64,000 nt of DNA from Salinibacter ruber DSM 13855 (lineage in GTDB: Bacteria; Bacteroidota; Rhodothermia; Rhodothermales; Salinibacteraceae): assembly GCF_000013045.1 (NCBI RefSeq), contig NC_007677.1, forward strand, positions 1,612,001-1,676,000. Reading direction: 5' to 3'. Positions 43,563 to 55,133 of the stretch are shown piece by piece. How positions within the stretch are numbered: position 1 is the first letter of the stretch; each line of letters begins with the position of its first letter. The notes below the pieces were generated by a model. The model was not told the origin of the DNA. It saw nothing but the letters and a program-made list of their open reading frames with translations, and did not search any database. A program made the position numbers and the translations under genes.

Positions 43563-44255
43563 ATGGCGCTTCCCCGTTCGGAGGATGGCCTCGTGCTGAT
43601 GTGGAGTGGGGGCAAGGATGCAATGTTGGCCCTCGACGTGCTTCACAGCCAGTCGCCCCGGCGGGTGGGGGCGTTGCTCACAACGGTGACGGCGGACGAG
43701 GAGCGTGTCACGATGCACGGCACCCCACTGTCCCTCGTCGAACGGCAGGCCGACGCGCTCAATGTTCCGCTCCATGTCATGCGCGTGCCGCCCCAGCCCC
43801 CGAATGAGGTGTACGAGGCGCGTTTGGAGGCGGCCCTGACGCCCCTTCTGGAGAACGGGTTCTCGACCGTCGTCGCGGGGGACTTATTCCTCGACGATGT
43901 GCGCGCCTACCGCGAAGCGCTGATCGAGTCGGTGGGGGCCACGGCCCTGTTCCCGCTGTGGGGCCGTGACACGACGTGGCTGGCCCAGCGCTTCTCGACG
44001 CGGGGCTACCGGGCCGTCGTGACCGCCGTCGACACCACCCAGCTCGATTCCTCCTTCGTGGGGCGGACCTACGACGATTCGTTTTTGGAGGACCTGCCCG
44101 ATGCGGTCGATCCCTGTGGCGAGAAGGGGGCCTTCCACACGTTCGTGAGCGACGGCCCGCCGTTTGCTGCTTCCGTGCCCGTGGCCGAGACCGGTCGAGA
44201 CACCACGGGACGCATCCACACGGTCCGCCTTCGGGCGACCGGGGAGGAGGCGTAG
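43563..44255 (+). CDS. Dph6-like ATP pyrophosphatase (diphthine-ammonia ligase family)
   Basis: 230 residues of the PP-loop ATP pyrophosphatase family (DUF71). The ATP-binding motif LVLMWSGGKDAMLALD is followed by LLTTVTADEERVTMHGTP, AGDLFLDDVRAYREALIE and FPLWGRDTTWLAQRF, all typical. In archaea and eukaryotes Dph6 completes diphthamide on EF-2. Bacteria lack diphthamide, so members here must amidate another substrate, still unknown. It follows the second usp gene by 41 bases, and a terminator on the other strand lies just beyond. Confidence 0.85.
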   Translation: MALPRSEDGLVLMWSGGKDAMLALDVLHSQSPRRVGALLTTVTADEERVTMHGTPLSLVERQADALNVPLHVMRVPPQPPNEVYEARLEAALTPLLENGFSTVVAGDLFLDDVRAYREALIESVGATALFPLWGRDTTWLAQRFSTRGYRAVVTAVDTTQLDSSFVGRTYDDSFLEDLPDAVDPCGEKGAFHTFVSDGPPFAASVPVAETGRDTTGRIHTVRLRATGEEA

Positions 44256-44336
44256 GCGTAGCGTTTTCGCCCCGGGCCGGATTGGATCCGAGAATCGTGA
44301 CGTGAGGGCCTGCTTCAACTCCCTGCAAACACAAAA

Positions 44337-44369
44337 CCCCCTCCGTCCGGCACTGCCGAACGGAGGGGG
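44337..44369 (-). terminator. Rho-independent terminator of clpC
   Basis: CCCCCTCCGT (44337-44346) pairs exactly with ACGGAGGGGG (44360-44369). On the minus strand four T residues follow the stem (44336-44333). It lies 27 bases after the clpC stop and may also end the plus-strand Dph6-like transcript. Confidence 0.85.
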
Positions 44370-44395
44370 GAAAGGGTAGCTCTGCAGGAGAACAG

Positions 44396-47023
<2,628 letters not shown>

Positions 47024-47329
47024 ACCAGATGGGTTGAACGATCAAAAGCGCCGCGTCGGCGCCCTACACGAACAGGGATGCAACGAGGGGATACCGAAGC
47101 GCCTTTCCCTCGAAAGACAACCCCGTGCGTGAAGCACGTGGTGCAAGCAGTAACCAGGCATCTGCGCATTCTGTTCCCCTCCCCGATCCGCCTGCATATT
47201 GGGAGACGAACTAGTGCAGGAGCGTTACAAGATTGACGAAGCGGTCGGGCACGATGGTGTGACGCCCGACGGGCGTTAGGGGCCGAGCCCGGAGATCGTC
47301 AAGGGGGAGTGCGCGAAGGAGGGCGGGGG
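47024..47329. other. Intergenic region upstream of clpC
   Basis: 306 bases. A small hairpin GTGC-GTGAA-GCAC occurs near 47123-47135 and an inverted repeat GACGCCC-GA-CGGGCGTT near 47261-47276. I could not recognise a CtsR site or a clear promoter. No gene is supported. Confidence 0.35.
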
Positions 47330-47701
47330 CTAGGCCGCAAAGCTGGCGCCGCAGCCGCACGTCTCGGTCGCGTTGGGGTTCTCGAAGGTAAAGCCCCGCG
47401 CATCGAGCCCGTCGTGATAGTTGATGGTGGTCCCCATCAGGTAGAGCCCGTGTCGCTTGTCCATGTAGACGGTGATCCCGTCGAGATTAAACACCTTGTC
47501 CTTCTCGCGCTCCTTGTCGAACCCGAGCACGTAGCTCATTCCCGAACAGCCGCCGCCTTTCACGCCCACGCGGAGCCCATAGCCGTCCGGAATGTTCTTC
47601 TTGTTGATGATCTTTCGGATCTCGCGCGCCGCGTTCGGGCTGATCTGGATTGGGGTGTCCTGGGAAGAGGTATCCGACGTCGGGGAGGCGGTATCGGGCA
47701 T
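47330..47701 (-). CDS. A-type iron-sulfur carrier protein (IscA/ErpA/SufA family)
   Basis: 123 residues. The three Cys that carry the cluster are present in GLRVGVKGGGCSGMSYVLGFD and ATETCGCGASFAA. The region between has the usual beta-sheet pattern (VYMDKRHGLYLMGTTINYHDGL). These carriers hand Fe-S clusters to apo-enzymes. The start ATG 47701 adds a short Ser/Thr/Asp-rich lead absent from shorter relatives; the family fold begins at IQISPNAAREIR. No suf or isc gene is adjacent. Confidence 0.93.
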   Translation of the reverse strand: MPDTASPTSDTSSQDTPIQISPNAAREIRKIINKKNIPDGYGLRVGVKGGGCSGMSYVLGFDKEREKDKVFNLDGITVYMDKRHGLYLMGTTINYHDGLDARGFTFENPNATETCGCGASFAA

Positions 47702-47951
47702 AAAGGGAAGTACGGATGAGCCGTTCTGCGGACCTCTCAACTTGGAGTTTTGTCTACCGACGAGGGCATTTCCCTGTTCCGGTGCCTACGGCCTCGCAGG
47801 CAGGCATCCCTGGAGAACCCGTCCCTTCACCGCGAATGTGCCGGCCCCGAATTGCTGGATTCGAGAAATGTGTTTGGGGCCGATGGACCCTTGGGCCATG
47901 CAGACAGTCCGTTGACGTACTCCCGCTTCCCACAAGTTTCCCTGTGCCGCC

Positions 47952-48614
47952 GTGGCTTCTATCGAACCGCCCTCGTCCGTTCCGCCTTTTGTGATCGCTG
48001 CTGTCCTGGTTCCCTTGCTCGTTCTGGGGGGGCTCGACACAAAAGCCCTGGGGCAGTCCGGGGGGCCGTCCCACGATTCATTGGCCCAGGCCCAGTCGGT
48101 GCAGTTCGGAGATGCGAAGCGCGCGCACTTGTGGCGGGTTGGGGCGTGGGGGGGCGTCAACGCGCTGGGGGGACTGGCGCTGGTTTGGGCGTCGTCCCGC
48201 TCGGCCCAGTCGACCCGATGGCACTTCGGGGCCATGTCGGCGGGGTGGGGGCTCGTGAACGCCGGCATTGCCGCCGGCGGGCTTCTGGCGTCCGGGCCCC
48301 CGCCGGCGGAACCCGGCCCCTTGCTGGCGGCGGAGCGGCAGTTTCACGACGTGCTGCTCCTTAACCTCGGACTGAACGTTGCGTACTCGGCCGTCGGGGC
48401 CACCATGCTCGGGGCGAGCCACTACGGCGTCGACAACGTCGGCCGGTGGCGCGGCTTCGGCACATCCCTCATCCTGCAGGGGGCTGGGCTGCTCGTGCTC
48501 GACGGCATCGCGTTCTGGGCCTCGCGCGGCCGCCTCGCGTCGCTCCTCGATGCGGGCGTGCAGTTGTCGATGCGCCCCGCGCCGACGGGCCTGGCCCTCA
48601 CGCTTCAGTTCTGA
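47952..48614 (+). CDS. Small multi-pass membrane protein of unknown function
   Basis: 220 residues from a GTG start, with about five hydrophobic segments: VIAAVLVPLLVLGGL (possibly a signal sequence), GAWGGVNALGGLALVWAS, AMSAGWGLVNAGIAAGGLLA, LLLNLGLNVAYSAVGATMLG and LILQGAGLLVLDGIAFWAS. The pattern WxxxNxxxG repeats in the first segments. It resembles a Bacteroidota family of small membrane proteins of unknown role. Its last ten bases overlap those of the convergent S9 peptidase gene. Confidence 0.6.
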   Translation: MASIEPPSSVPPFVIAAVLVPLLVLGGLDTKALGQSGGPSHDSLAQAQSVQFGDAKRAHLWRVGAWGGVNALGGLALVWASSRSAQSTRWHFGAMSAGWGLVNAGIAAGGLLASGPPPAEPGPLLAAERQFHDVLLLNLGLNVAYSAVGATMLGASHYGVDNVGRWRGFGTSLILQGAGLLVLDGIAFWASRGRLASLLDAGVQLSMRPAPTGLALTLQF

Positions 48615-51028
48615 GGCCGCTCCGGCCCGACACTCTCCTGAATGAGTTCGAAAATGCGCCGGTACTCGTCCGTCCAGCTCGAGGGCTCTTCGAACCCGTG
48701 GCCCTCCACCGGATAGATCGCCAGCTCCCAGTTCTCCTTGCCGAGCTCGATGAGGCGCTGGGTGAGCCGGAAGATGTCCTGCGGCTGCACGTTCGTGTCG
48801 ACGAGGCCGTGGGGCATCAGGAGCGGGTCCTCCAGCCCCTCCGCGTGGTAGATGGGGGAGGAGCGGGCGTAGGCGAGCGAGTCGGTTTGCGGGGTGTTAA
48901 GGATGTTGGACGTGTAGACGTCGTTGTAGTGGGCCCAGTCGGTAACCGAACGGAGCGCGGCCCCGCCGCCGAAGTGCTCCGGTTCGGTGAAGAGGGCCAT
49001 CAGGGTCATGAAGCCGCCGTACGAGCCGCCGTAGATGAACCGACGCTCGGCGGGAATGCCGTAGGTGTCCCCCACCCACTTGGCGGCGTCGACGTAGTCC
49101 TGCAGGTCGCGCCCCCCCATGTGGCGGTAGACGGCCGTGCGCCAGTCGCGCCCGTAGCCCGCCGACCCGCGGTAGTCCACGTCGACCACCGTGTAGCCGA
49201 GGTCCGTGAGCATGTTGTGGAACATGTACTCGCGGAAGTACGGGGGAAAGTCTTTGAGGACGTTTTGCAGATAGCCGGCGCCGTGGACGAAGAAAACGGC
49301 CGCGCCGTTCGGATTGTCGGGCCGAAAGACGTGGGCGGGCACCTCCACCCCGTCCGAGGCCTCAAAGCGGGTGAGTTCCGGCATGCGCCAATCGTACGCG
49401 GCCCACTCGTCGGTGGGGGACTCGGTGATGCGGACCGGGTCCGCGTCCGCCGTGGCGTCTTTGAGATAGAGGTCGGCGGGCTGGTTGGTGGTGGAATAGA
49501 GCGTGGCGAGGCGAGTCCCGTCGGGACTCAGGACCGCGTCGTGGGTGCCCGTCATCTGGGTGAGGCGGGTGATGTCGCCGCCGTCGGCGGGCATTCGCTC
49601 CACATGTTGCTGGTGCGGCGAGTGCCGGTTGGTGGTCAGCGTCCACGTCGAGCCGTCCTGCGACAGCCGCGCGTCGAGCACCTCAAAGTCCCCGCTCGTG
49701 AGTTGGGTGGTCTCGCCGGTTTCGACATCGACGGTGTAGAGGTGGCTGTAGCCGGTGGCCTCGCTCTGAAAGTAAAAGTGCTCCCCGTCGGGCATCCACC
49801 CCACGTTCCCGGGCCCGCCGTATGCGCTGATGCCGGGCCCCCCAATCCAGGCCGTGTCGTGCTGCCGATCGAGCACCGTCAGGTCGCCTGTTTCGGGGTC
49901 GAGACGGGCGATCCACCGGTCCTTGTTGTTGTCCGCCCGTACCACGAGAACCCCGTGGTCTCCGTCCGCGCTCCAGTAGGGCCCGTAGCTGTAGAGGGCC
50001 CGCTTCGCCTCGCTGGAATCAAGCTCTGCGCCCTGCTCCTGCCGGTAGGCCGGCACGTCGTAGGCACCGGGGAGCTGGTGCAGATTGACCGCAATCGTCG
50101 TGTCCCGTTTCAGGTCCTGCACGTGCAGCGCAAAGTCGCCGGGCGGGATGCCAACCTTGGGCCGGGCGCGCCGTACGTCGGCCTGGCCCGATTCCGTGAC
50201 GTAATCAATGACCTGCGTGGGGTCGGCGGCGTCCGGTTGGGACTGCTGCGCGATGGTCACGAACCGCTCGGTCGGATCCATGCGAAGGGCACTCACCTCG
50301 GCGTCTCCGGTGTAGAAGGGGGGCGGCGGGTCGTCGGCCTCGCGGTCTCGCTCTCGCGCTTCGTCGGCCTGCTCTTCCTCCTCGTTTCGCTCGCGGAGGG
50401 TCTCGAAGAGCTCCAGTTGCTGTTCTTCGAGGAACCGCTCGCGGGGGGACGGCGCGCCTTCTTGCGGTTCGCGCCCGGACTGCACGTTGGTCAATTGCCG
50501 AATCTGGCCGGTGCTGAGGTGGACAGAAAACAGGTTGTCGTCTCGCTCGAACAGGACCCGGTCCTCCTCCAGGCCGAACCGCGGATTGCCTTCGCGGGCC
50601 GGGGTGTCGGTGAGCCGCGTCTGGGTGTCCGTCTCGCGGTTGTAGAGGTACAGGTCGCCGTCGGCGGCGTAGACCTTCCGGGAAAAGTCGTCGGTGTAGA
50701 CGTGCTCGCCATGGTGCCAGCCGTCGAACGTGGGGGGGTTGGACCGTCGCTCCGCCGGGGACACTTTTTGGGGGGCGCCGCCGCTGCGCGACACTTTGTA
50801 GAGCGAATCACTGGGAAAATCCCCGCCTGGGTTCCAGTTGAAATAGAGGGCCTGTCCACTTTCGTGCCAGCGTGCATTGGTCGGCCAGTCGCCGATCCAC
50901 GTCTCGGGTGCCTGCATGATTTGCTCAACCGTGAGCGACGAGGTGCGCTCGGCGGGCTGTCCCTGCGCTGGGCGCAGGGGGAGAAGAAGAACGGAGAGAG
51001 CGAGGAGAAGAGAGGAAAAGCGAGTCAT
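48605..51028 (-). CDS. Prolyl-oligopeptidase-type S9 serine peptidase, exported
   Basis: 807 residues. A signal peptide (SLLLALSVLLLPLRPAQGQ) precedes a beta-propeller of ~500 residues with WD-like repeats, then an alpha/beta-hydrolase domain. The catalytic Ser is in YGGSYGGFMTL (GxSxG), and the catalytic His probably in PVEGHGFEEP. The Asp is likely in PHGLVDTNVQP. This is the layout of dipeptidyl-peptidase IV/acyl-aminoacyl peptidases, which trim peptides in the periplasm. A region near residues 195-230 is unusually charged (EEEEQADEARERDREADD). A decayed copy of its first ~55 codons lies at about 53413-53520. Start ATG 51028. Confidence 0.93.
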   Translation of the reverse strand: MTRFSSLLLALSVLLLPLRPAQGQPAERTSSLTVEQIMQAPETWIGDWPTNARWHESGQALYFNWNPGGDFPSDSLYKVSRSGGAPQKVSPAERRSNPPTFDGWHHGEHVYTDDFSRKVYAADGDLYLYNRETDTQTRLTDTPAREGNPRFGLEEDRVLFERDDNLFSVHLSTGQIRQLTNVQSGREPQEGAPSPRERFLEEQQLELFETLRERNEEEEQADEARERDREADDPPPPFYTGDAEVSALRMDPTERFVTIAQQSQPDAADPTQVIDYVTESGQADVRRARPKVGIPPGDFALHVQDLKRDTTIAVNLHQLPGAYDVPAYRQEQGAELDSSEAKRALYSYGPYWSADGDHGVLVVRADNNKDRWIARLDPETGDLTVLDRQHDTAWIGGPGISAYGGPGNVGWMPDGEHFYFQSEATGYSHLYTVDVETGETTQLTSGDFEVLDARLSQDGSTWTLTTNRHSPHQQHVERMPADGGDITRLTQMTGTHDAVLSPDGTRLATLYSTTNQPADLYLKDATADADPVRITESPTDEWAAYDWRMPELTRFEASDGVEVPAHVFRPDNPNGAAVFFVHGAGYLQNVLKDFPPYFREYMFHNMLTDLGYTVVDVDYRGSAGYGRDWRTAVYRHMGGRDLQDYVDAAKWVGDTYGIPAERRFIYGGSYGGFMTLMALFTEPEHFGGGAALRSVTDWAHYNDVYTSNILNTPQTDSLAYARSSPIYHAEGLEDPLLMPHGLVDTNVQPQDIFRLTQRLIELGKENWELAIYPVEGHGFEEPSSWTDEYRRIFELIQESVGPERPQN

Positions 51029-51458
51029 AATCGAAGTACGCTTGGAATCGAGGATGTCACCCCGTAGCATAACGGCTGTCGGACCCAATGTCGATGGGGG
51101 TGCCCCGTGTAATGCTGTTATTGCATAGCCGACTTTTTGGACAACTGGTCGCCCGCAAGGGCTTCGTGTAGGCAAGCGTGTACACTCCCGTCCGGGTCAC
51201 TCGCAGTCGACACACTGTCATCCTCTCGCTGGGTCCCGGCGGACCCATTGTTGCTTCGATGCGGGTCCGTATCGAAGTACGGCCCGGGCAACCGCATTGG
51301 GAGATCGGTTCTCGCCCACACGACGGTGAGGCCTCTCCGACGCGGTACACACTCTCGCGGGCACGACTCCCTCTGTGTACACCGTTCCGGAAAAGTGTGG
51401 ACGTCGCCGTCCCCGACAGGGACACACGGAGAACGCTCGTGGCGGGGGCACGTCCCCA
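51029..51458. other. Intergenic region upstream of the S9 peptidase
   Basis: 430 bases between the S9 start and the stop of the upstream arylsulfotransferase-like gene, both minus strand. A short inverted repeat AATGC...GCATA lies at about 51111-51128. Open frames are present on both strands but are not acidic and have no family resemblance. No gene is supported. Confidence 0.4.
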
Positions 51459-52811
51459 CTATGGCACAGCGGACGTATTCCCCGACGAACACGCCCACGC
51501 GTCAACCTGCTGCCGTGTGAGATTGAGTCGGGTGGCCTTTGTAACCACGGGCACCTGGCGTGCGTCGTAGGGCGGATGAACCCATTCCCAAACCGTTTGG
51601 CCTGTGGAATCGACCTCCACAACCCGCCCCGCCTGCGCCTCAGTCAGCAGCATGTTGCCATTCGGCATGCGTTGAAATTTGCCCCGAACATCCGTGTAGA
51701 AAGGGTCCGAGGCGGACGTGGGGAATCGGATCTCCATCGAGTCGGTGTGGGGCTGCATGGCCACGATTCGGCTCCCCCCGAGCATCGTCCCCCGTTCGGT
51801 AAAGTCTTCGTTGTTGTCGAAGACGCCAATCCAGCCGTCTCCGACGAAATCGGGATCGTGCTGTTGGATGAAGGGCGCTGAGGCATGCCACTTGGTCTCC
51901 TTCGTGTCGGGGTCGAGGACAAAGACGAGGTGCGGTTCCCGAAGCGAAACCAAGAGGTCGCCGGCGTCGAAGAGGGGGTATTCGTCAGCCATCCTGGGGG
52001 AGAGCGGCTCCACGTCGTTGAGGTGCAGCAGGTCTTTTGTCCCGGGGCCGTCCGTGCCGGCCTCCGGCTGGTTGACCTTGACTGCGTACCGCTCTAGGTC
52101 GTTCGCGTAGAGAACGTCGAGCACATTAATGTTTTGCAGCAGGTCTCCGTTTTCGCCCACATGCAGTAACCTCTCGATCCACACCGACTCGTCGAGTCCG
52201 GAATATCCGTTGGGGTGGGCCGTGCTCGTCTGACGGGGCCGCCGGCTCGTTCCTGGAATCCAAAACGTACCGTCGTGTGCCTGCGCAATCGAGTGGTGGT
52301 TTCCCTCCGCCAAGCGCCACTGGATCTGCCCGCACGCGTCCAGCCGCACGGTACCGACACGGGAGAGATTGACGAGGAGATCTCCGTCTGGGGTGACATG
52401 GGACCCGTGCAGGGCCCGAACCTCGGGGTATGTCCAACGCAGGTCGAGTGAGTCGGGAAAGAGTGACCCCTTATCGACGGACCACTGGTGAACCACCTGC
52501 CCCGTGCGGTCAATGAGCCTCACGCCGGCCGACCACGTGTCCTTCGTCTGCCACGTAGACGTGATGGCCGTGAGTCCGGGCTGAATGCGGCTCGAATCTA
52601 CAGTTCGGGCGCCAGAACGATCGTACACGCGATCAGCGAGGGGAGTGGGCCGTTCCGACCAGTACGTTCTCAGGGTCGTGGCCTGGTTTGAGGCCTGTTC
52701 CAACACCTCGTTGGGAGCCCACCGGTGCCACCGAGTGGAAAATCCGAGAAGAAATGCGATGAGGGCGACGGAAATGACGAAGGAGAGCTTCGCAAAATGA
52801 GAGGATCGCAT
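51459..52811 (-). CDS. Arylsulfotransferase (ASST)-like protein, membrane anchored
   Basis: 450 residues. A membrane helix near the start (FVISVALIAFLLGFSTRW) anchors a beta-propeller domain with repeated strands such as LIDRTGQVVHQWSVDKG, LRWTYPEVRALHGSHVTPDGDLLVN (in parts), SIAQAHDGTFWIPG and LHLNDVEPLSPRMADEYPLFDAGDLLVS, also in parts. The HSxxxxxDG and NDVEPL patterns match the family, whose enzymes transfer sulfate between phenols. The catalytic His is not certain, so binding-only roles remain possible. Starts ATG 52811; a hairpin GGCGTGGC/GCCACGCC at 52845-52867 lies just before it. Confidence 0.75.
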   Translation of the reverse strand: MRSSHFAKLSFVISVALIAFLLGFSTRWHRWAPNEVLEQASNQATTLRTYWSERPTPLADRVYDRSGARTVDSSRIQPGLTAITSTWQTKDTWSAGVRLIDRTGQVVHQWSVDKGSLFPDSLDLRWTYPEVRALHGSHVTPDGDLLVNLSRVGTVRLDACGQIQWRLAEGNHHSIAQAHDGTFWIPGTSRRPRQTSTAHPNGYSGLDESVWIERLLHVGENGDLLQNINVLDVLYANDLERYAVKVNQPEAGTDGPGTKDLLHLNDVEPLSPRMADEYPLFDAGDLLVSLREPHLVFVLDPDTKETKWHASAPFIQQHDPDFVGDGWIGVFDNNEDFTERGTMLGGSRIVAMQPHTDSMEIRFPTSASDPFYTDVRGKFQRMPNGNMLLTEAQAGRVVEVDSTGQTVWEWVHPPYDARQVPVVTKATRLNLTRQQVDAWACSSGNTSAVP

Positions 52812-53803
52812 CTCGGGCCGAAAACAGTTCTACGAACGGAGGGGGGCGTGGCAGAAGGGGCCACGCCGGACACCGAAAAGGGGAGGAGGGGGCTTTTCGA
52901 GCCGCTCCTCCAGCTTGGTCACTTCTGGAGAGGATGCCGGGGCGGGCAGACGGAACCAGAGAATGTACAGGGGGTAGGCGGTTTGTCTACGGGCAAAAGG
53001 CAGTAGCGGAGCGTCTAACGGCTCAGGTTATGCGGGGGCAAATCCGGGAGCTTCGATCCGCAGGCGGGAAGGGAAGCGCGTCGCCTTCCGCATGATGTCG
53101 TCGGTATGATACAGTGTGTACCGGTATGCCGCAATTCTGTACCGAACCCATGGGTCGCACGTCCGTCGGGCCGGCCGGCAGGCCCAACCGATCGTAGACG
53201 GTACCAATCGTAGAGGATGGCTGGTCGGAGGCGCTACCCACCCCCCGCCGTGTCCGCGAAGTTGAGGCTTCCGTGTCGTCGTCGACCGGGGTGCCAAATG
53301 GCGTGCGGTTCGTACGGGCTGCCCTGCTGTCGAGCCCGTCAGTGTGCCCAAGCCCCACCCAGAGAGAAAAGCTCCACACACGGACCGGAGGACAGCACAG
53401 AAAGTGCTGTCTGTGCCACTGCGCGTCGGTCGGGCGGTCGCCGATCCATGTCTGAGGCACCGGCCCGATGCGTTCGGCCGCAAGCGATGCGGTGCGCTCG
53501 GCGGACGGGCCCTCCACGGCCGGTGGACCCGGGAAAGAGGACGAGCAAAGGTGGAATGCAGGGCATGCGTTCACAAAGAAGTGGGCCGGCATGTCGGGTT
53601 CCCAAATCGGCGGGTCGGAATCCATTGTCAATCCTGCCGGCACGCACAATCTCCACACAAACCGAGTTGAAAAGTGCACGACTCATCCAAATCATGATGG
53701 GGGTATTCGTCCAGGAAGTGTGGACGGACTGATCCCCACCCTGGACATTCACGGGCGTCCAGTGTTTGAACGATCAGTCGCTTCCGGAACCGACCGAAGG
53801 TAC
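52812..53803. other. 992-base region without an intact gene, holding an S9-peptidase remnant
   Basis: This stretch between the ASST-like gene and the YopX-like gene contains a hairpin at 52845-52867 and a degraded peptidase fragment (53413-53520). The rest of the minus frame after the fragment (to 53030) stays open but resembles nothing. Codon use is less GC-biased than in the neighbours, with more mixed third positions. It looks like a place where genes have been lost and gained. Confidence 0.5.
53413..53520 (-). pseudogene. Remnant of an S9-peptidase gene start (duplicate of the 48605-51028 gene)
   Basis: The minus-strand translation here contains AERTASLAAERIGPVPQTWIGDRPTDAQWH in pieces. 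This matches residues 26-55 of the intact S9 peptidase 2.4 kb away, with 19 of 30 positions identical when aligned by eye, including ERT-SL and TWIGD-PT-A-WH. After the final WH the similarity stops, and no propeller or catalytic domain follows. The signal peptide before it is not preserved either. This is a truncated, decayed relative. Confidence 0.7.
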
Positions 53804-54361
53804 ATGCCAGCTCCAGAATTTCGTGTGTGGGACGGAGATGAAATGATTTATGTCAACGACAGCGCCGTCTGGTCGCTCAAGATCGAGGACTCTTCGGATT
53901 GGACCCTTCACCGCAAGACCCGGCTCCACTGCCGGGAGTCTCCGGACACGAGCCTCATGCAACACATTGGACTGGCCGATGCCGAGGGGAAGCAGATCTT
54001 CGACGGCGACATCCTGCAGGATGGGGACGGGGCGGTCGCGATGGTCCGCTGGGCGTCGGACGCGGGGGGATACGTCCTTCTACGAGAAAACGGCAATCCC
54101 GTCGGGCTCTCCGAGGCCAACATTCAGAACGGGCCCTGGCGCGTTGCGGGCAATCTCCACGAAACCCCGAACAGGATCGACCCGGACCTGAGCCGACTTC
54201 TGAACCGCCTCCGAGAGTATACCGGCGAGGTGGAGTGTCCGATGTGTGGCGGGACCGAGTTTGAGGCGGGCGGCACCCCGGAAGACCGTCAGGGCCCTAT
54301 CGCGGTTCACTGCGTGCGCTGTCACCACGTTATGTTGTTTCACGACGATGTCCTCCGGTAG
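53804..54361 (+). CDS. YopX-family phage-type protein with C-terminal zinc ribbon
   Basis: 185 residues. Residues ~5-125 match the YopX fold known from phage SPbeta and many prophages: FRVWDGDEMIYVND at the start, MQHIGLADAEGKQIFDGDIL (the G.D..G..IF.GDI core) and WRVAGNLHETPNR near the end. Residues ~140-185 add a putative zinc ribbon with CPMC and CVRC pairs about 30 residues apart, not part of the usual ~130-residue YopX. Function is unknown for the family. No other phage gene is adjacent, so it is a lone gene of likely phage origin next to a pseudogene. The ATG at 53804 gives the YopX start; upstream codons to 53468 run antisense to the remnant. Confidence 0.8.
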   Translation: MPAPEFRVWDGDEMIYVNDSAVWSLKIEDSSDWTLHRKTRLHCRESPDTSLMQHIGLADAEGKQIFDGDILQDGDGAVAMVRWASDAGGYVLLRENGNPVGLSEANIQNGPWRVAGNLHETPNRIDPDLSRLLNRLREYTGEVECPMCGGTEFEAGGTPEDRQGPIAVHCVRCHHVMLFHDDVLR

Positions 54362-54435
54362 GGCCCGCCCGCGGCGGGCGCGCTGGGAGGAGCAACGTCC
54401 AACCCCCGACGTGCTTCGGGTCCGGACGACGGGGG

Positions 54436-54909
54436 TCAGTAGGCAACCCGGTCCTCGTAGTCGAGCCAGGCCTCGAAGGGGCGATTGGCCTCCTCGGAGA
54501 GAGCCTGGTCCATCGGGATCTGTCGCTCGGTGGGCGGCTTTGCCATTTCCTCGTAGATGTGGTGGTCGTCGAAGCCGGCCTCCGCGGCGTCTTCCTGCGT
54601 GGCGGCGTAGTAGACCCGGTCGAGCCGTGCCCAGTACGCGGCGCCCAGGCACATGGGACAGGGCTCACAGGTGGCGTACAGCGTACAGCCCGCCAGTTCA
54701 AAGTCATCCAGCGCGTCGCAGGCCCGCCGGATGGCGGTGACCTCGGCGTGGGCCGTCGGGTCGTTGAGGGTCGTGACCACATTTGTGCCCCGCCCGACGA
54801 TCTCACCGTCCCGGACGACGAGGGCCGCGAACGGACCGCCCTGTCCGGTGGTCACGTTTTGGACCGCCATCTCGATGGCCTCACGCAGAAATGAAGAGGG
54901 AGAAGGCAT
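54436..54909 (-). CDS. Guanine/cytidine deaminase-family protein (GuaD/TadA-like)
   Basis: 157 residues of the CDA/tRNA-adenosine deaminase fold. Zinc-site motifs: PTAHAEVTAIRRAC (HAE, catalytic Glu) and CEPCPMCLGAAYWARLDRVYY (PCxxC). The length and the C-terminal segment (FDDHHIYEEMAKPPTERQIPM) fit the guanine deaminase group of nucleoside deaminases better than TadA, whose C-terminal helices differ. It would turn guanine to xanthine in purine salvage. The ATG at 54909 is the family start (MPSPSSFLREAIEMAV); it is divergent from the aminotransferase gene, with 224 bases between. Confidence 0.85.
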   Translation of the reverse strand: MPSPSSFLREAIEMAVQNVTTGQGGPFAALVVRDGEIVGRGTNVVTTLNDPTAHAEVTAIRRACDALDDFELAGCTLYATCEPCPMCLGAAYWARLDRVYYAATQEDAAEAGFDDHHIYEEMAKPPTERQIPMDQALSEEANRPFEAWLDYEDRVAY

Positions 54910-55133
54910 TGGGGGATCGGACTCGATGGAGAGAAATTGAAAACGAGAACCAGGAAGGGAAACCGGGGCGCCTGCCCAAATTGCCTCCATCATTCGGCTG
55001 TCGCGTCGCTTGGTTCCGGGGCGGCGTGGGGCGCGGGGGCGTTCGTGCGCCTGCCCAAGCCGTCGCTTGCATGCCGCGCCGGGAAGCACTTTCTTGACGG
55101 GTCCATCGACACACTCAAATCGGCGTTCCTGCC

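Noticed and set aside
48446-51067. An 873-codon plus-strand frame across the S9 peptidase
   Set aside because: Antisense to the intact peptidase with signal peptide and catalytic motifs; no domain of its own.
53030-53412. Continuation of the S9-like pseudogene frame to 53030
   Set aside because: The frame is open, but its translation no longer resembles the peptidase, so only the matching part is called.
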